From NCBI RefSeq assembly GCF_002201575.2, contig NC_058418.1, positions 10,085,984 through 10,149,983 on the forward strand: a DNA stretch of 64,000 nucleotides, given 5' to 3'. The stretch's first letter is position 1. Every line of letters starts with the position of its first letter. The stretch is from Neomonachus schauinslandi (lineage: Eukaryota > Chordata > Mammalia > Carnivora > Phocidae). This document shows positions 34,801 to 45,164 of the stretch, piece after piece. The notes beneath the pieces were generated by a model. That model was not told the DNA's origin. It did not search any database and saw nothing but the letters and a program-made list of their open reading frames with translations. The translations under genes were made by a program, and so were the position numbers.

Positions 34801-37800
34801 TTTTCAACCTCCTGGACTCAGCAAAGAAAAGAGACGTTCGATCTTCCCTCCCACCCCACCTAGGTATCCTACATTCACGGGCTCAGAAAGATGTTAAATA
34901 GATGAAAAGACAGAATGAAAACTCTCCCACCTCATCCATTTTCCCACCCGGTTCCCGTCCCATCCCCCACGCCAGGTAACCAGGGGTCTAACGTGAACAG
35001 GCGCTGAAAACCAGACTCCACTCTCTCTCCCCCGAAAAAGGCCATTCCCATGCAATCTACTCGAAGCTTTGGAGAGTTCACAGGCCCCTGAAAACAAACC
35101 CTGAACCCCACTGTCAGAATGCCAGATGAGATGTTCTCTGGGCCTCCAGCCAGGCTGTTCGGTGCGGCCTGGTTCTAAGGGAGGAAATGAGCCTAAGCTG
35201 GGACTTTTTAAAAAATGTCTATCTGAAGGAAGTGCCCTTATGTACTGATGTGGAGAGATTTCTAAGATATATTGTTAATGAGAAAAAATCAAGGTGCAGA
35301 ACTGTGTAAAATAGGCTGCTCTTATGTAAAAGCGAAGGGAAAGATAAAAATAATCTTTATTCGCAGCTGCTTGGAGCACGAAAAAAAAAAGAAGAAACTG
35401 ATAGGTAAGAAAACTCCAGGTCTTTACTGGACATGGCGGGGCACAGTAGAACGGAGAAGGGAGGGAACGGAGGCTCTGCAGTGGAAGAAGATCGGGGGCA
35501 CGTCAGGGATGGCGCCCAAGGGTACGAGCGGAACAGCGAGGAATTTCGCATCCTGGGTGGCACGGTCGGAGGGCACCAGGCCGGTAGGCCTGGCCCACAC
35601 CAAAATGTGACTGCTGACTCCGTCTGGGACGGTGGGGATCCCTCCCCCCGCCAGCGGTTTCTCTTTGTAATTTTCTAAAGTTTTTTAACACTCAACAACA
35701 AAAGTGATCCTGGCCAATTCTGGGCGGGCACCAGAGCCTCGTAGCATCCTTTCCTGACCTGCGAGCTGACTGGCAGGATTCCGAACTCTTGAGATGGAAA
35801 CTCAGGCACAAGAGGGACCATCAGCCAACCAGGACACATGGCTCAGAGGCGGAGGGACTGAGATGTGGGAACAGACCAGCGCTCCTACACATCATTTGAT
35901 TCTACCAGCGCCCCACCCCCCCCATTTCCGTAGCTGATCCTCCAGTTTGGACAAGCAGGCTGTTCGCAGTTTTTCTCTCATTTCAACAACTGTCTGTGAG
36001 CACCTTCTACAATCTCATTGAAGGCAAACTGCAGGGGTGTGCTTATGGGATGGCCACCGATCCGTTACGCTTCTGTTACTTTCTTCTTTCTACACATCTG
36101 TATTCCTTGATTTTACTTTCTACAATAAGCGTGTATTATTTATAAGTTTAGGAAAAAAAAAAAAAAACGAGTAAGACAGCCTGGAAGAGACAAGTAGTTG
36201 CCTCACCCAAACCACTCTTCTTCCTCAGGAACGAAATTCCTGCTTTCAGCAGGGTGCTTCATTTCCCAGAATAAAGACCACATTTCCCAGGCTCCCTGGT
36301 AGCAGGCCACGGCCATGTGAGGCTGTCCTAGCCAAGGGGAGGACTGGTTTAAACAACTCAGGCCACGTGAGGATGTGGAGAAAAAGGAACCCTCCCGCAC
36401 CACTGGTGGGATTACAAGTGGGTGCAGCCGCTGTGGACAACAGCATGGAGGTTCCTCAAAAAGTTAAAAATAGAACTGCCCTAGACCCAGCAACTGCACT
36501 ACTAGGTATTTACCCAAAGGATACAAAAATACTGATCCAAAGGGATACATGCACCCTGACGTTTACAGCAGCATTATTTACAATAGCCAAATTTTAGAAG
36601 CAGTCCAAATGTCCATCGACTGATGGATGAATGGATAAAAAAAATGTGCGTGTGCCTGTGTGTGTGTAATGGAATATTACTCAGCCATAAAAAAGGATGA
36701 AAGCCTGCCATTTGCCAGACATGGATGGAGCTAAATGCTAAGCAAAATAAGTCAAGAGAAGGATTTCACTCATCTGTGGAATTTAAGAAACAAAACAAAC
36801 AGGTAAAGGAAAAAAAAAAAGAGAGAGAGGGAGAAAGACAAACCAAGAAACAGACTCCTCACTACAGAGAACACACTGCAGGTTAGCAGAGGGGAGATGG
36901 GTGTGGGATGGGTGAAATGGGTGATGGGGATGAAGGAGTGCACCTGTCATGATGAGCACCAGGTGATGTATGGAATTGTTGAATCACTATATTGTACACC
37001 TGAAACTAATACACTGTAGGCTAACTGGAATTTATTTTTTAAAATTTTATTTATTTATTTGACAGAGAGACAGCGAGAGAGGGAACACAAGGAGCGGGGA
37101 GTGGGAGAGGGAGAAGCAGGCTTCCTGCAGAGCAGGGAGCCCGATGCGGGGCTCGATCCCAGGACCCCAAGATCATGACCTGAGCCGAAGGCAGATGCTT
37201 AACAACTGAGCCACCCAGGCGCCCCAAACTCACTGGAATTTAAATAAAATCTTAATAAACTATCAAACAACTCGGCCATGGAACTCCTTATAGCTGATAA
37301 GGACAGAAAGTGCCTGCTTAAATGCACAGCCTGCCTCTTGAACATTTCACTAAAATATGTGTCCAGAAAGACAAAGAAATGTCCATTTTGCAGATGGACA
37401 AAAAAGGCCCAGAGCAGAGAAGGGAATTGTCACCAGGTCCAGGCCTACAGAGGCAGAACTCAGCCCCACGAAATCTCCCCACCCCCACCCAGCATCTCCC
37501 GAGGGCCTCGGTGAGAGGCTGGGCTTCTAGAAGGCAGGCCCCGTGCTCCCACGGCCCAGGACATGACCATTTGAATGCACCCATACAAAGATCACCACCA
37601 GCCAGGCACAAATGGACAGCCTGTAGGACTCCACTTATATGAGGTAAGTAGAGCAGTCAAGTTCATAGCTACGGAAAGTAGAATGCTGGGTGCCAGGGGC
37701 TGGAGGGAAGGCAAATGGAGGATAAGTGCTTAATGGACATAGTTTCAGTTTGGGGAGATGAAAAAGTTCTGGAGATGGATGGGATGGTTGGTGGTGACGG

Positions 37801-40800
37801 TTGCACAACTGTACACTTAAAAATAGGTTTTAAAACGGAAGGTTTTACGTAATGTATGTGTTGTGGCTAAGCTGTGTGTCCCTGTTCCCTCCCCGCCGAT
37901 CCCCCCTCCCTGGCCAATTCATATGTTGAAGTCCTAATCCCGAGTACTTCAGTGGCTGTATTTGGAGACAGGGCCTTTAAAGAGGTGATTAAAGCTAAGT
38001 GAGGCCACTAGGGCAGGCTGGTGTCCTTATAAGAGACTAGGACACAGACACACACAGTGGGAACGCCATGTAGGGACACAGGAAATGACCATCTAAGCCA
38101 AGGACAGAGGCCTCAGAAGAAACCAGACATGCTGACACCTTGATCTCAGACTTGTAGCCTCCAGAACTGTGAGAAAATAAAATTCTGTTGCTTAAGCGCC
38201 ACCACCCCCAGCCTGAGCTATTTGTTACAGCAGCCCTAGCAAATTAATACAGTATATTTTAGGGGCTCCTGGCTGGCTGAGTCAGTAGAGCTTAGGACTC
38301 TCGACCTTGGGAGTCGTGGGTTCAAGCCCCACATTGGGTGTAGAGATTACTTAAAAATAAAATCTGGGGCGCCTGGGTGGCTCAGTTGGTTAAACGACTG
38401 CCTTCGGCTCGGTCATGATCCTGGAGTCCCTGGATCGAGTCCCGCATCGGGCTCCCTGCTCAGCGGGGGGGTCTCCTTCTCCCTCTGACCCTCCCCCCTC
38501 TCATGTGCTCTCTCTCATTCTCTCTGTCTCAAATAAATAAATAAAAATCTTTAAAAAAAATAAATAAATAAAATAAAATAAAATCTTAAAAAACAAACAA
38601 AAAAACCCCACAACAGTGTATTTTACCACCACCAGAAAAAAAAAAAACTCTGTCATATTAAAAAAAGAAAAAGATCTCCACCGATAGGGTGATGGTCATC
38701 CCCAGTGACTTTTTCCTTTCTTCTCTATGCTTTCCTTATTCAGATTTTTTTCAGTGAACAAAACTAACCGTCATCTGCTCACCTGAACAGCACGCCTTTG
38801 ATGACCTGCCAGGCGTTGGGTGCTGGCTGGGGTGGTGGGTTCTGGGGCTGGGTCTCCGCCGGCGGGTCCCTCCCGATGCTGCCATTGCTGGTCACCTGCA
38901 GGAAACAGAGACGAGCTTAAGGAGGGAGGGGGCCCCCTGAGGCACTGGGGCTGTCTTAGGCACCACTGCATGCCAAGGCCCAGCACAGGGCTAAGCACAG
39001 AGTAGGTGCTTGATCAGCAAGTGGAGAATGAATGAATAAAATCACCCAGGAAGGGTGGTGGATCTTATTCCTTCAAGACAAAAACACTCCCCCAAAACCT
39101 ACTCTGTGCTGGTGACACAGAGGTGACCGAGACAGCCCTGTGCTGCCCTCCTTGGGATCACAGTCCAGTCGGGGGAGCCAAAGAGTCCCCAGACAGGGAT
39201 GAACCAGAGTGGACAGGATGGAGTTATAGGATCCCAGAGGGGACCTCTGATCCAGCCTGGAAGTCAGGGAGGGCTTCCTGGAGGAAGGGACCGTTGGAGC
39301 TCAGGTCTAAAATATAACAAGGGGGCAATGCGGAGGAGGCAGCAAGTACAGAAAGGAAGGGGAAAGAAAGTCTGGTGATGAGGACTGCCCACACTGCTCC
39401 CTGAAGCCAGAGCCCAGGATGCAAGGTGGCCACTGGGGGAAATGCAGAAGGGTGACCAGGGCCAGATTCTGTAAGGCTTGGGTTTGTTTGGGAGGTCCTT
39501 CCCTGGGCAAACAGTTCCTAAGGCCTCCTCTGTGGCCAGCCCTGTGCGGGCCTGTCCCTCCAGGGGCTCCTATCCAGCAGGAGACAGACGTAGAAAAACA
39601 CAGCCAGAGTGTGAGCCATGACAGGCCCGTACCACGAACAGCACACATTGCCCTGCGGGGCCAGCACCATGAACATCTCCACTCAGCGGCCGGGCAAATG
39701 GAGGCGCAGGGAGGCTGACCCACTTGTCTGGGTCACTCAGGAAGGAAAAGGGCAGCAGGATGACAAGGGGGTGGGTAGGCCAGGGAGGTCAGGCAGGGCT
39801 TCCCAGAAGAAGAATCTTCACTCAGAAACAGAAGCTCAGAGGCAGGGAATTTCATGATGTCAGGAAGGGCCTGAGATGGGGAAGTTCTTCCCGCCCCTCT
39901 CCTTGCACCTGCTGGTTCCCGGATCCTGTCCTCTTCCTCCTCCCAGCTCTGTCCCCTCACCGCTCCGCCTTCAAGAGGCAGGATCAGGACTGTCATGGTC
40001 ACCGTTGGGCAGAAGCACCGCCCAGCACAGAGCAGGGGCTCAGTAAACACCTGTGGAATCAACATGTGCTCCCTGAAGGGCTTGCCCCCAGCACCCAGGC
40101 CCCCCACACCACTCCCCTCCAGGCCTCCACTGCCCAGCCTTCCCCTCCCCCGCCACAGCCCCGAGCCCACCCCCTCTCTGGCATTTGTCATGCCCTGTCC
40201 CCTTCACCAGCAAGAGCTCGTCCCTGTATCTCCCAGTGTGCGGGACACCACCATGGCAAAAGGTGGGGCTCTGGGATCCTGCAGTTCCTGGCTGTGAGAT
40301 CTTGGGCGCGTCACTTCCCGTCTCCGACACAAGGGCCAGGTTGAAAAAGTACTGGTGTGTTATAGACAGAAAATATTTCCTGAGCACCTAGTATGCGCCA
40401 GGCTCTATGCTAGGCAGTGAGCAGACAGCTCTGGACCCTGCCCTCCTGGAGCTCAGGGTCTAGAGGGGAACACACCCACAGAACAGTCAACAGGATCATT
40501 CAAACTGGTAAATGGGAAAACTGCTCTGGAGGAAAGAAGCAGGGGCAGATGATGGCTACTGGGGTGGGGACGGGGAGCCACTCTGGATTAGGTAGTCAGA
40601 GGCCTGCCTGAGGAGCTATTTTTGACATTTGGGTGAAGGGCATGCTGGGAGAGGGACAAGTTCAGGGAAGCGGTTGGCTGGGGGACCAGGCAAGGTCAGA
40701 GACAGGCACAGGGCCCCCTCATTCAGGGCTGGCCTTGCTCCTGGGAGCAGCGGGGGCCAAGTAAGGCTTCCCAGCAGGTCTGAGCTGATTCCCGTCAAGA

Positions 40801-43800
40801 AACAGAAAATGAGGCCAGGCCAGGATTTGAACCCATGTCTGGTTGACCCCCAGGTCTGTTGGACCTGGCTCCACTCAAGCTGGCTGGAAACCCTTCCACA
40901 GAAATGTAAATGGAAACTGCAATGAGAAGCCACTTCACGATGCTGGCCACAATCAAAATGATGGACAATCACAAGTGTTGGTGAGGGTGTGCAGAAGCCG
41001 GACCGACTGTATACTACTGGTGGGGAAACGGAGCTGGGGCTTTGAAAAGTACGGCAGAGAATTAAAAAGCGAAATGTGTGGGGCGCCTGGGGGGCTCAGT
41101 CAGTTAAGTGTCTGCCTTCGGCTCAGGTCACGATCCTGGAGTCCTGGGATCGAGCCCCACGTCAGGCTCCTCGCTCAGCACGGACACTGCTTCTCCCCCT
41201 GCTCGTGCTCTCTCGCGCGCTCTCTCAAATAAATAAATAATCTTTTAAAAAAGCTTTTTAAATAAAATAAATAAAAATAAAAAGTGAAATATGCACCTGC
41301 CATACAAACCAGCAGCCCCACTCCTAGGTCTCTACCTAAGAGAAAGGAGAACGTACAGACAGGGGAAAGCTTACGCGCAAATGCTCACGGGGGCATTATT
41401 GGTAATAGCCAGAAACACCTGCGATGCCCCTCAATGAACGAACATGGGGTATCCATACAATGGAATGCTACTCAGTCATAAAAAGGAGCCCTGCTGGGGG
41501 CAGAGTGGCTGCGAAATTCTGAGGGGATGGGGACCGGGTGGTGATGCTTGTACTGCACTAAACGCCGTTGAACTCCATACCGACGACAGGTGAATGCTGT
41601 GTTATCTATTATGCTGCAAAAGAAAGGTAACTCTCCTGTGGATTCCACTTCCCTTGGAGTAAAGGCGAAATCTTCACGCTGACCTCCACGTCTTGGCCTG
41701 ATCTGGCCCCCTCCCTGCCTCTCTACTTTCACCCCATCTCCCCCCATTCACTGGCTTCAGCCACAAGGCCTCTCACTGTTCCTTCCAACAGCCAGGCATC
41801 TGTAGCCTCAGGGCCTTTGCATGGGCTGTTCCCTTTATCTGAGAGGTTCCTGCCCCTCTATATCTGCATGCCTCCCTCCTTCCTCTCCTTCAAGTCTTTG
41901 TTCAAATGTCCCCTCCTCAGGGGCCCCTGGGTGGCCCATCCGTTAAGCGACCGACTCTTGATTTCGGCTCAGGTCATGATCTCAGGGTTGTGGGATCGAC
42001 CCCACGTCAGGTTCTGTGCTGAGCAGAGTCTGCTAAAGTTTCTCTCTCCCTCTCTCTGCCCCTCCCCATGCTAGCTCTCACTCCCCCTCTTTCAATAAAT
42101 CTTAAAAAAAAAAAGTCATGGGCGCCTGGGTGGCTCAGATGGTTGGGCATCTGCCTTCGGCTCGGGTCATGATCTCGGGGTCCTGGGATCGAGTCCCGCA
42201 TCGGGCTCCCTGCTCCTTGGGAGCCTGCTTCTCCCTCTGCCTTTCTCTCTCGCTCTGTCTCTCATGAATAAAAAATAAAAAATAAAAAATAAATAAGTAA
42301 ATAAAAAAAAAAGTCACTTCCTCAGCGAGGCCTCCCCAAACTACCTTGTTTAAACTGCAACCCTGGGCGCCTGGGTGGCTCAGTTGGTTAAGCGACTGCC
42401 TTCAGCTCAGGTCATGATCCTGGAGTCCCAGGATCGAGTCCCACATCGGACTCCCTGCTTGGCAGGGGGTCTGCTTCTCCCTCTGCCCTCTTCCCTCTCG
42501 TGCTCTCTGTCTCTCATTCTCTCTCTCTCAAATAAATAAATAAAATCTTCAAAAAAAACAAAAAAACTGCAACCCTCCTAGCCACCCCTCACTTCCTATC
42601 CTCTTCCCCAGCTTTACTCTGTCCATGGCATTTATCACCATCTGACCCGCTATATGTACTTTTTATCTTATTCACTGTTTTCCTGTCCATTCTTCTATCC
42701 CTGCTGCCCAGCTCTTAAATAGAACATGAGCTCCAAGAGGGCAGGGACTGTTCTGTTCACAGCTGTAGCCCCAGCATTAGCCTGGGGCCTTGTATGGAAT
42801 GAGGACTCAGTATACATTAGCTGAAGGAATGAAAGGCAGGGCTAAGGGCCCTGTGTCTGAGCCCCTGGCTGGAGAAGCAGGTTGGCAGGAGCATGAGATT
42901 GCTGAGGGTCCACCCACTCTGTGCTAGGCCCCACAGGCCCGGGGAGGGTATGGTGGCTATGGACACAGTAGTGACTAAAACACAGTTCCTCCTCTGGGAC
43001 CCACATATCCAATCTCACACGCAATCTACAGAACCACTGGCTAAGGGACCCACAAGCAGCTGAGACCATGAAGTTGGGCCGGGAGCGTGAAGACAGGCTT
43101 TCCAGCACATCCTCACTGACTGCCTGATCCACCATAGGAATTCCATCCCAGCCCAGGCTCTGCCTCAACATCTGTTGATTCCACAAACACTGGGCACCTG
43201 CTCTGTGCCTGGTCCCAAGCTGGGCAGTGCAGGGGACACAGTGTTGACAGCTTCTGCCCTCCAAGGGCTCTCAGTCCAGCGGAAGAGACAGGCAGATGAT
43301 ATAACCCAGAGCAGACAGGGCTGGGACAGGAGAGCCCGGGGGCCGTGGGAGCCCTGACCCAGTCTGAGAGGGTCAGAGAGGGCTTCCTAGAGGACATTTA
43401 GCAATGTTTGAGACATGTTTGACTGCACAACTGGAAAGGGGTATGTGTGCTACTGACATCTGGTGAGTAGAGAGGCCAGGGATGCTGCTAAACATCCTAC
43501 AATGCGTGGGACAGCCCCCCACGACAAAGAATTAACCAACCTTTCAAAACGTCAATAATGCTGAGGCTGAGAAATCCTAGTCTAGTCTGAAGAAAATTCA
43601 GATCATGCAAGGCCTTGATCTACTAAAGAATTTGTACTTTACCCTGAAGGCAAAGGAATAAGTCTTGAAAGGTTTTAAGCAGAGGTGGGACAAGAGAAAA
43701 TCAGGGGATCCCTGGAAGCCTGGCATTTGGGGTGACCTGAACCCTAGTCTCTCTGATCCACCCCACCCCCCATCCCCAGTAATCGACAGAAACTCAGAGG

Positions 43801-45164
43801 CAGGGGAAAGACCTTCCTTCAGCAAGACCGGGAAGCCCCCCCCCCCCGCCCCCCATGACAAGGGACTGAGTCTTCATTCTAGAGCTAACTCAACAAATAT
43901 TTCCTGAGGCCGCCCCCAGGCCAGACCCTGCTTACAGATGCTGAACCAAGCATGTTGGGCTCTTATCACACAAATCTCATCCTGGCGTCCTCCCCAGGTG
44001 ATATTATTTGCCCCTCCTCTGGGCTCCCTCAGTCCCTGGCACAGACTTTTGTCACCATCCTAGTCATTCAGGATTGTAATTCTCTACATGTCAATCTTCT
44101 CTCCCACTCCACTGACAGCAGGGACACGGCTGGAACCATCTTTGTGACCCATCGCATGGCTGGCCATCCTGTGCAACCCCTCTACTTACCACTGGAGAAA
44201 TGAAGGCCCAAAGAAGGCAAGGAACTTGTCCAAGGTCACACAGAAAGTCAGCTTCATTCTTCCCTCTCAACCTGCACTCCTCTTCCCTGTGCTGCCTCCC
44301 ACGTCACTGACATCCCAGTGGGTGGGTCGACAGCACCTTGCTGTCACTCCATCCATTCCCTAAATGCCTGAAGGATGGATGCCTGAACTAGTATGTTCCG
44401 CAGCTTTGGTTTAGTTGAGGCAGCAATGGATCAGAAGTGATCAGCACCTGGACTAACTCCCCGGTGGGATTAGTTTATGCTGAAAGCACACCCATCCCAG
44501 TCCTGACCACCCTGGGTCAGCAATGTCTGGTCACTTCTACATGGAATGGATCCCAAACCCAACCTGGGTGACCTTCTGCAAGCGCCTTAGTCTCATTCTT
44601 TCTGGGATTCCCGTTTGTAAAGTGGGTCTGTCGGCCTCCACAGCCCGTGCCCTTACCCACGATGATTCCCCGACTTCCCCAGAGCTAGAAAACTCCCAAT
44701 TAATCAATCACTGCCCACATCCCAGGTACTGCAAGGGAGACCCTAAACGCCGGTCCACTTTAGGAAAGGTCTTGGAGCCTGGAATCGCAGAGTCGAGAAC
44801 CAGAGCGCTTGGGTGTAAGTCTGCGCCCCTCCGTGCTACTGTCTCCCGGCTCGAGCAAAGAGCCTGATGGCCGCCCAGCGCGAGCGTGCAGGGGACCCGG
44901 CGTGCAACAGGACCCCGCTCCCCGCACTGTCCGGCCTCCAGGGCTGCCCGGCCCCGCCTGGGCCCGGTACTCAAGGTCCCTCTGGGCAAGGAGCCCCCAA
45001 TGCACGGGATTCCGCGAAAAGGGGCAGGACACGCCCCGTGGGAGGCCCCCCGGGTGGGGAAGAACCCCTCAGGCCCCTCTCGGCCTCCGTACCTGACCGG
45101 AGCCGCCTCCCCCGGCCGCAACCACGGCGCTGCCGGCCCCGTCCGCCTCCTGCGCGGCCGCCAT
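16518..45164 (-). CDS. CLPTM1: CLPTM1, cleft lip and palate transmembrane protein 1 (complete, 14 coding exons)
   Basis: CLPTM1 is a multipass protein of the ER/Golgi; family work shows that it retains GABA-A receptors in the early secretory pathway, and its paralogue CLPTM1L acts on GPI precursors. Coding exons: 45093-45164, 38783-38895, 30944-31067, 29413-29571, 27482-27599, 23309-23394, 22316-22436, 21501-21745, 20688-20781, 18546-18736, 18178-18273, 17747-17882, 16988-17155, 16518-16822. They sum to 2028 nt (675 aa plus stop), a few residues longer than the human protein. One membrane segment lies at about residues 56-75 (FRIFIIWVISSW), a large lumenal region with NATS, NIT and NES sequons follows, then a C-terminal membrane block (about 356-374, 393-412, 417-434, 478-498, 504-525 and more). 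The tail is Ala/Pro/Thr-rich and ends KPAEDKKRD. All junctions are GT-AG with matching phases. Confidence 0.97.
16988..17155 (-). CDS. CLPTM1: CLPTM1 exon 13
   Basis: 168 nt, completes Gly then FITMTPQLFINYKLKSVAHL to YRIGCLRD plus one base of Asp. Confidence 0.96.
17747..17882 (-). CDS. CLPTM1: CLPTM1 exon 12
   Basis: 136 nt, MAFRYLSWILFPLLGCYAVY to YGFLLTF plus the first base of Gly. Two membrane segments. Confidence 0.96.
18178..18273 (-). CDS. CLPTM1: CLPTM1 exon 11
   Basis: 96 nt, LDREHKVAGLFPRPTFKDKS to ESSTKVYDD. Loop between membrane segments. Confidence 0.96.
18546..18736 (-). CDS. CLPTM1: CLPTM1 exon 10
   Basis: 191 nt, completes Asp then IQFWNSRQSLEGLSVRSVFF to ITKVMDVR. Encodes two hydrophobic segments. 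Confidence 0.97.
20688..20781 (-). CDS. CLPTM1: CLPTM1 exon 9
   Basis: 94 nt, VALLETNPYLLALTIIVSIV HSVFEFLAFKN (two joined parts) plus the first base of Asp. Encodes a membrane segment. Confidence 0.96.
21501..21745 (-). CDS. CLPTM1: CLPTM1 exon 8
   Basis: 245 nt, completes Tyr then VKFDAVSGDYYPIIYFNDYW to EQSDEEQDSVK. The longest internal exon; aromatic-rich lumenal segment. Confidence 0.97.
22220..22243. repeat. G-run in CLPTM1 intron 7
   Basis: More than twenty G in a row, starting just past GTGCCGT. Confidence 0.9.
22316..22436 (-). CDS. CLPTM1: CLPTM1 exon 7
   Basis: 121 nt, RAEDYGPVEVISHWHPNITI to SVPPPLDQ plus one base of Tyr. Confidence 0.96.
23309..23394 (-). CDS. CLPTM1: CLPTM1 exon 6
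   Basis: 86 nt, completes Met, then INKYKRRRFQKTKNLLTGET to DPEMIK. GTAAAC donor. Confidence 0.96.
23395..27481 (-). other. CLPTM1: CLPTM1 intron 5
   Basis: No exon recognised. It has L2-like sequence (about 23560-24130), a MIR (about 24590-24770), a hAT-like fossil (about 25210-25480), a GGGGAGGA simple repeat (26691-26730) and a G-run just below exon 5 (27438-27456). Confidence 0.65.
25210..25480. mobile_element. Ancient hAT-like interspersed repeat, family not identified
   Basis: AATAGCTCACTAATTTTTTA, GATTACATGTGGAAATGACA and GTGGCCACTAGGAAGCATA recall a common mammalian element. Confidence 0.45.
27482..27599 (-). CDS. CLPTM1: CLPTM1 exon 5
   Basis: 118 nt, SVQQNGSIYIHVYFTKSGFH to RRLATVHMSR plus the A of the next Met. 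GTAAGC donor. Confidence 0.96.
29413..29571 (-). CDS. CLPTM1: CLPTM1 exon 4
   Basis: 159 nt, NLHVYISEHEHFTDFNATSA to EHFAELDIPQ. Lumenal region with a glycosylation sequon at Asn 119. Confidence 0.96.
29850..29930 (+). mobile_element. SINEC fragment, diverged short type
   Basis: GGCTTGGTCAGTAGGGCATGC and GAGTTCGAGCCCC remain; partly deleted. Confidence 0.5.
29932..30126 (+). mobile_element. SINEC
   Basis: GGGTGCCCTGGGTGGCTCAG head, AAATAAATAAAATCTT tail. Confidence 0.9.
30944..31067 (-). CDS. CLPTM1: CLPTM1 exon 3
   Basis: 124 nt, IFIIWVISSWFRRGPAPQDQ to NLFPKDTLM. Contains most of membrane segment 1. Confidence 0.96.
32231..32490 (+). mobile_element. SINEC short type, split by another SINE
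   Basis: Head at 32231-32270, remainder (TTGATCTTGGGGTCGTGAG to AAAATAAAATCTTT) at about 32415-32490. Confidence 0.75.
32271..32405 (-). mobile_element. SINEC short type inserted into a SINE
   Basis: Reverse copy beginning with a T-run and ending GAGCCACCCAGGGATCC, sitting inside the plus-strand copy. Confidence 0.75.
32501..32692 (+). mobile_element. SINEC
   Basis: AGGTGCCTGGGTGGCTCAG head, AAATAAATAAAATCTTTAAA tail. Confidence 0.9.
32908..33010 (+). mobile_element. SINEC, short type
   Basis: GGGGTGCCTGGCTGGGTCAG to a C/A-rich tail. Confidence 0.8.
33013..33213 (+). mobile_element. SINEC
   Basis: GGGGCGCCTGGGTGGCTCAG head; inserted in the tail of the preceding short copy. Confidence 0.92.
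33895..34195 (-). repeat. MIR
   Basis: GTGTGACCTCAGGCAAGATT, TCTGTTTCCTCAACAGTCAA, TGTAAGCATTAAATGCATG. Confidence 0.7.
36365..37035 (+). mobile_element. L1 LINE 3' fragment
   Basis: Sense L1 end: ATTTACCCAAAGGATACAAA, then GGAATATTACTCAGCCATAA, then the 3' UTR with GTACACCTGAAACTAATACA. Only a broken ORF2 end remains. Confidence 0.88.
37036..37226 (-). mobile_element. SINEC inserted at the L1 3' end
   Basis: Reverse copy flanked by ACTGGAATTTA on both sides. Confidence 0.92.
37590..37857 (+). mobile_element. L1 3' UTR fragment
   Basis: ACTCCACTTATATGAGGTA, TGGGTGCCAGGGGCTGGAGG, GTACACTTAAAAATAG: the usual end of an old mammalian L1. Confidence 0.75.
37858..38252 (+). mobile_element. Solo LTR of ERVL-MaLR type (MLT1/MST-like)
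   Basis: TG…CA-bounded sequence with CATATGTTGAAGTCCTAA, GGGCCTTTAAAGAGGTGATT, CCTTATAAGAGACTAGGACA, ACCTTGATCTCAGACTTGTA and CCTCCAGAACTGTGAGAAAA landmarks, including the AATAAA of the LTR. No internal retroviral genes are seen. Confidence 0.82.
38263..38365 (+). mobile_element. SINEC, short type
   Basis: GGGGCTCCTGGCTGGCTGAG to TTAAAAATAAAATC. Confidence 0.85.
38366..38610 (+). mobile_element. SINEC inserted in the tail of a SINE
   Basis: GGGGCGCCTGGGTGGCTCAG head; AAAATAAAATCT flanks both sides because the target was the tail of the short copy. Confidence 0.9.
38783..38895 (-). CDS. CLPTM1: CLPTM1 exon 2
   Basis: 113 nt, VTSNGSIGRDPPAETQPQNP to AWQVIKGVLF plus two bases of Arg. Ends at the start of the first membrane segment. 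Confidence 0.96.
40905..41510 (+). mobile_element. Old L1 fragment split by a SINE
   Basis: TGGAAACTGCAATGAGAAGC, ACAAGTGTTGGTGAGGGTG, GGCATTATTGGTAATAGCC, ACAATGGAATGCTACTCAG. The SINEC at 41083-41260 interrupts it. Confidence 0.8.
41083..41262 (+). mobile_element. SINEC inside L1
   Basis: GGGGCGCCTGGGGGGCTCAG head; flanks AAAAAGCGAAATGTG and AAAAAGTGAAATATG form a slightly diverged duplication. Confidence 0.9.
41919..42118 (+). mobile_element. SINEC inside L2
   Basis: GGGGCCCCTGGGTGGCCCAT head, A tail; a diverged copy. Confidence 0.85.
42119..42313 (+). mobile_element. SINEC inserted behind another SINE
   Basis: GGGCGCCTGGGTGGCTCAG head; AAAAAAAAGTCA lies on both sides. Confidence 0.9.
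42365..42563 (+). mobile_element. SINEC with target-site duplication
   Basis: Flanked by AAACTGCAACCCT on both sides. Confidence 0.92.
43398..43582 (+). mobile_element. MER20-type hAT element
   Basis: GCAATGTTTGAGACATGTTT, TGCTACTGACATCTGGTGAG, GATGCTGCTAAACATCCTAC, CCCCCACGACAAAGAATTA and TGAGAAATCCTAG match the MER20 pattern. Confidence 0.75.
45093..45164 (-). CDS. CLPTM1: CLPTM1 exon 1
   Basis: 72 nt, MAAAQEADGAGSAVVAAGGG then GSGQ; ATG at 45164 within an AAGATGGCGGC context; GTACGG donor. Low-complexity Ala/Gly start in a CpG island. Confidence 0.95.

Larger units (their letters stand above)
31068..38782 (-). other. CLPTM1: CLPTM1 intron 2 (repeat-rich)
   Basis: No exon recognised. It contains SINEC copies, L1 3' fragments and a MaLR-type LTR that are listed separately, plus A/T-rich unique sequence (31440-31900, 33220-33470, 35100-36180). 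Confidence 0.75.
41680..42835 (+). mobile_element. L2 LINE 3' region split by three SINEs
   Basis: L2 parts at about 41680-41918, 42314-42364 and 42570-42835 read as one element (CCTCAGGGCCTTTGCATGGG … GAGGGCAGGGACTGTTCTGT). Confidence 0.75.
38896..45092 (-). other. CLPTM1: CLPTM1 intron 1 (repeat-rich)
   Basis: No exon recognised. It contains an interrupted L1, an interrupted L2 with three SINEs, a MER20-type element and unidentified ancient repeats (about 39090-39480, 40380-40700, 43110-43390). Confidence 0.7.

Noticed and set aside
36367..36597. ORF with reverse-transcriptase-like text (VGLQVGAAAVDNSMEVPQ)
   Set aside because: It is the usual 3' end of a broken L1 ORF2, not a host gene.
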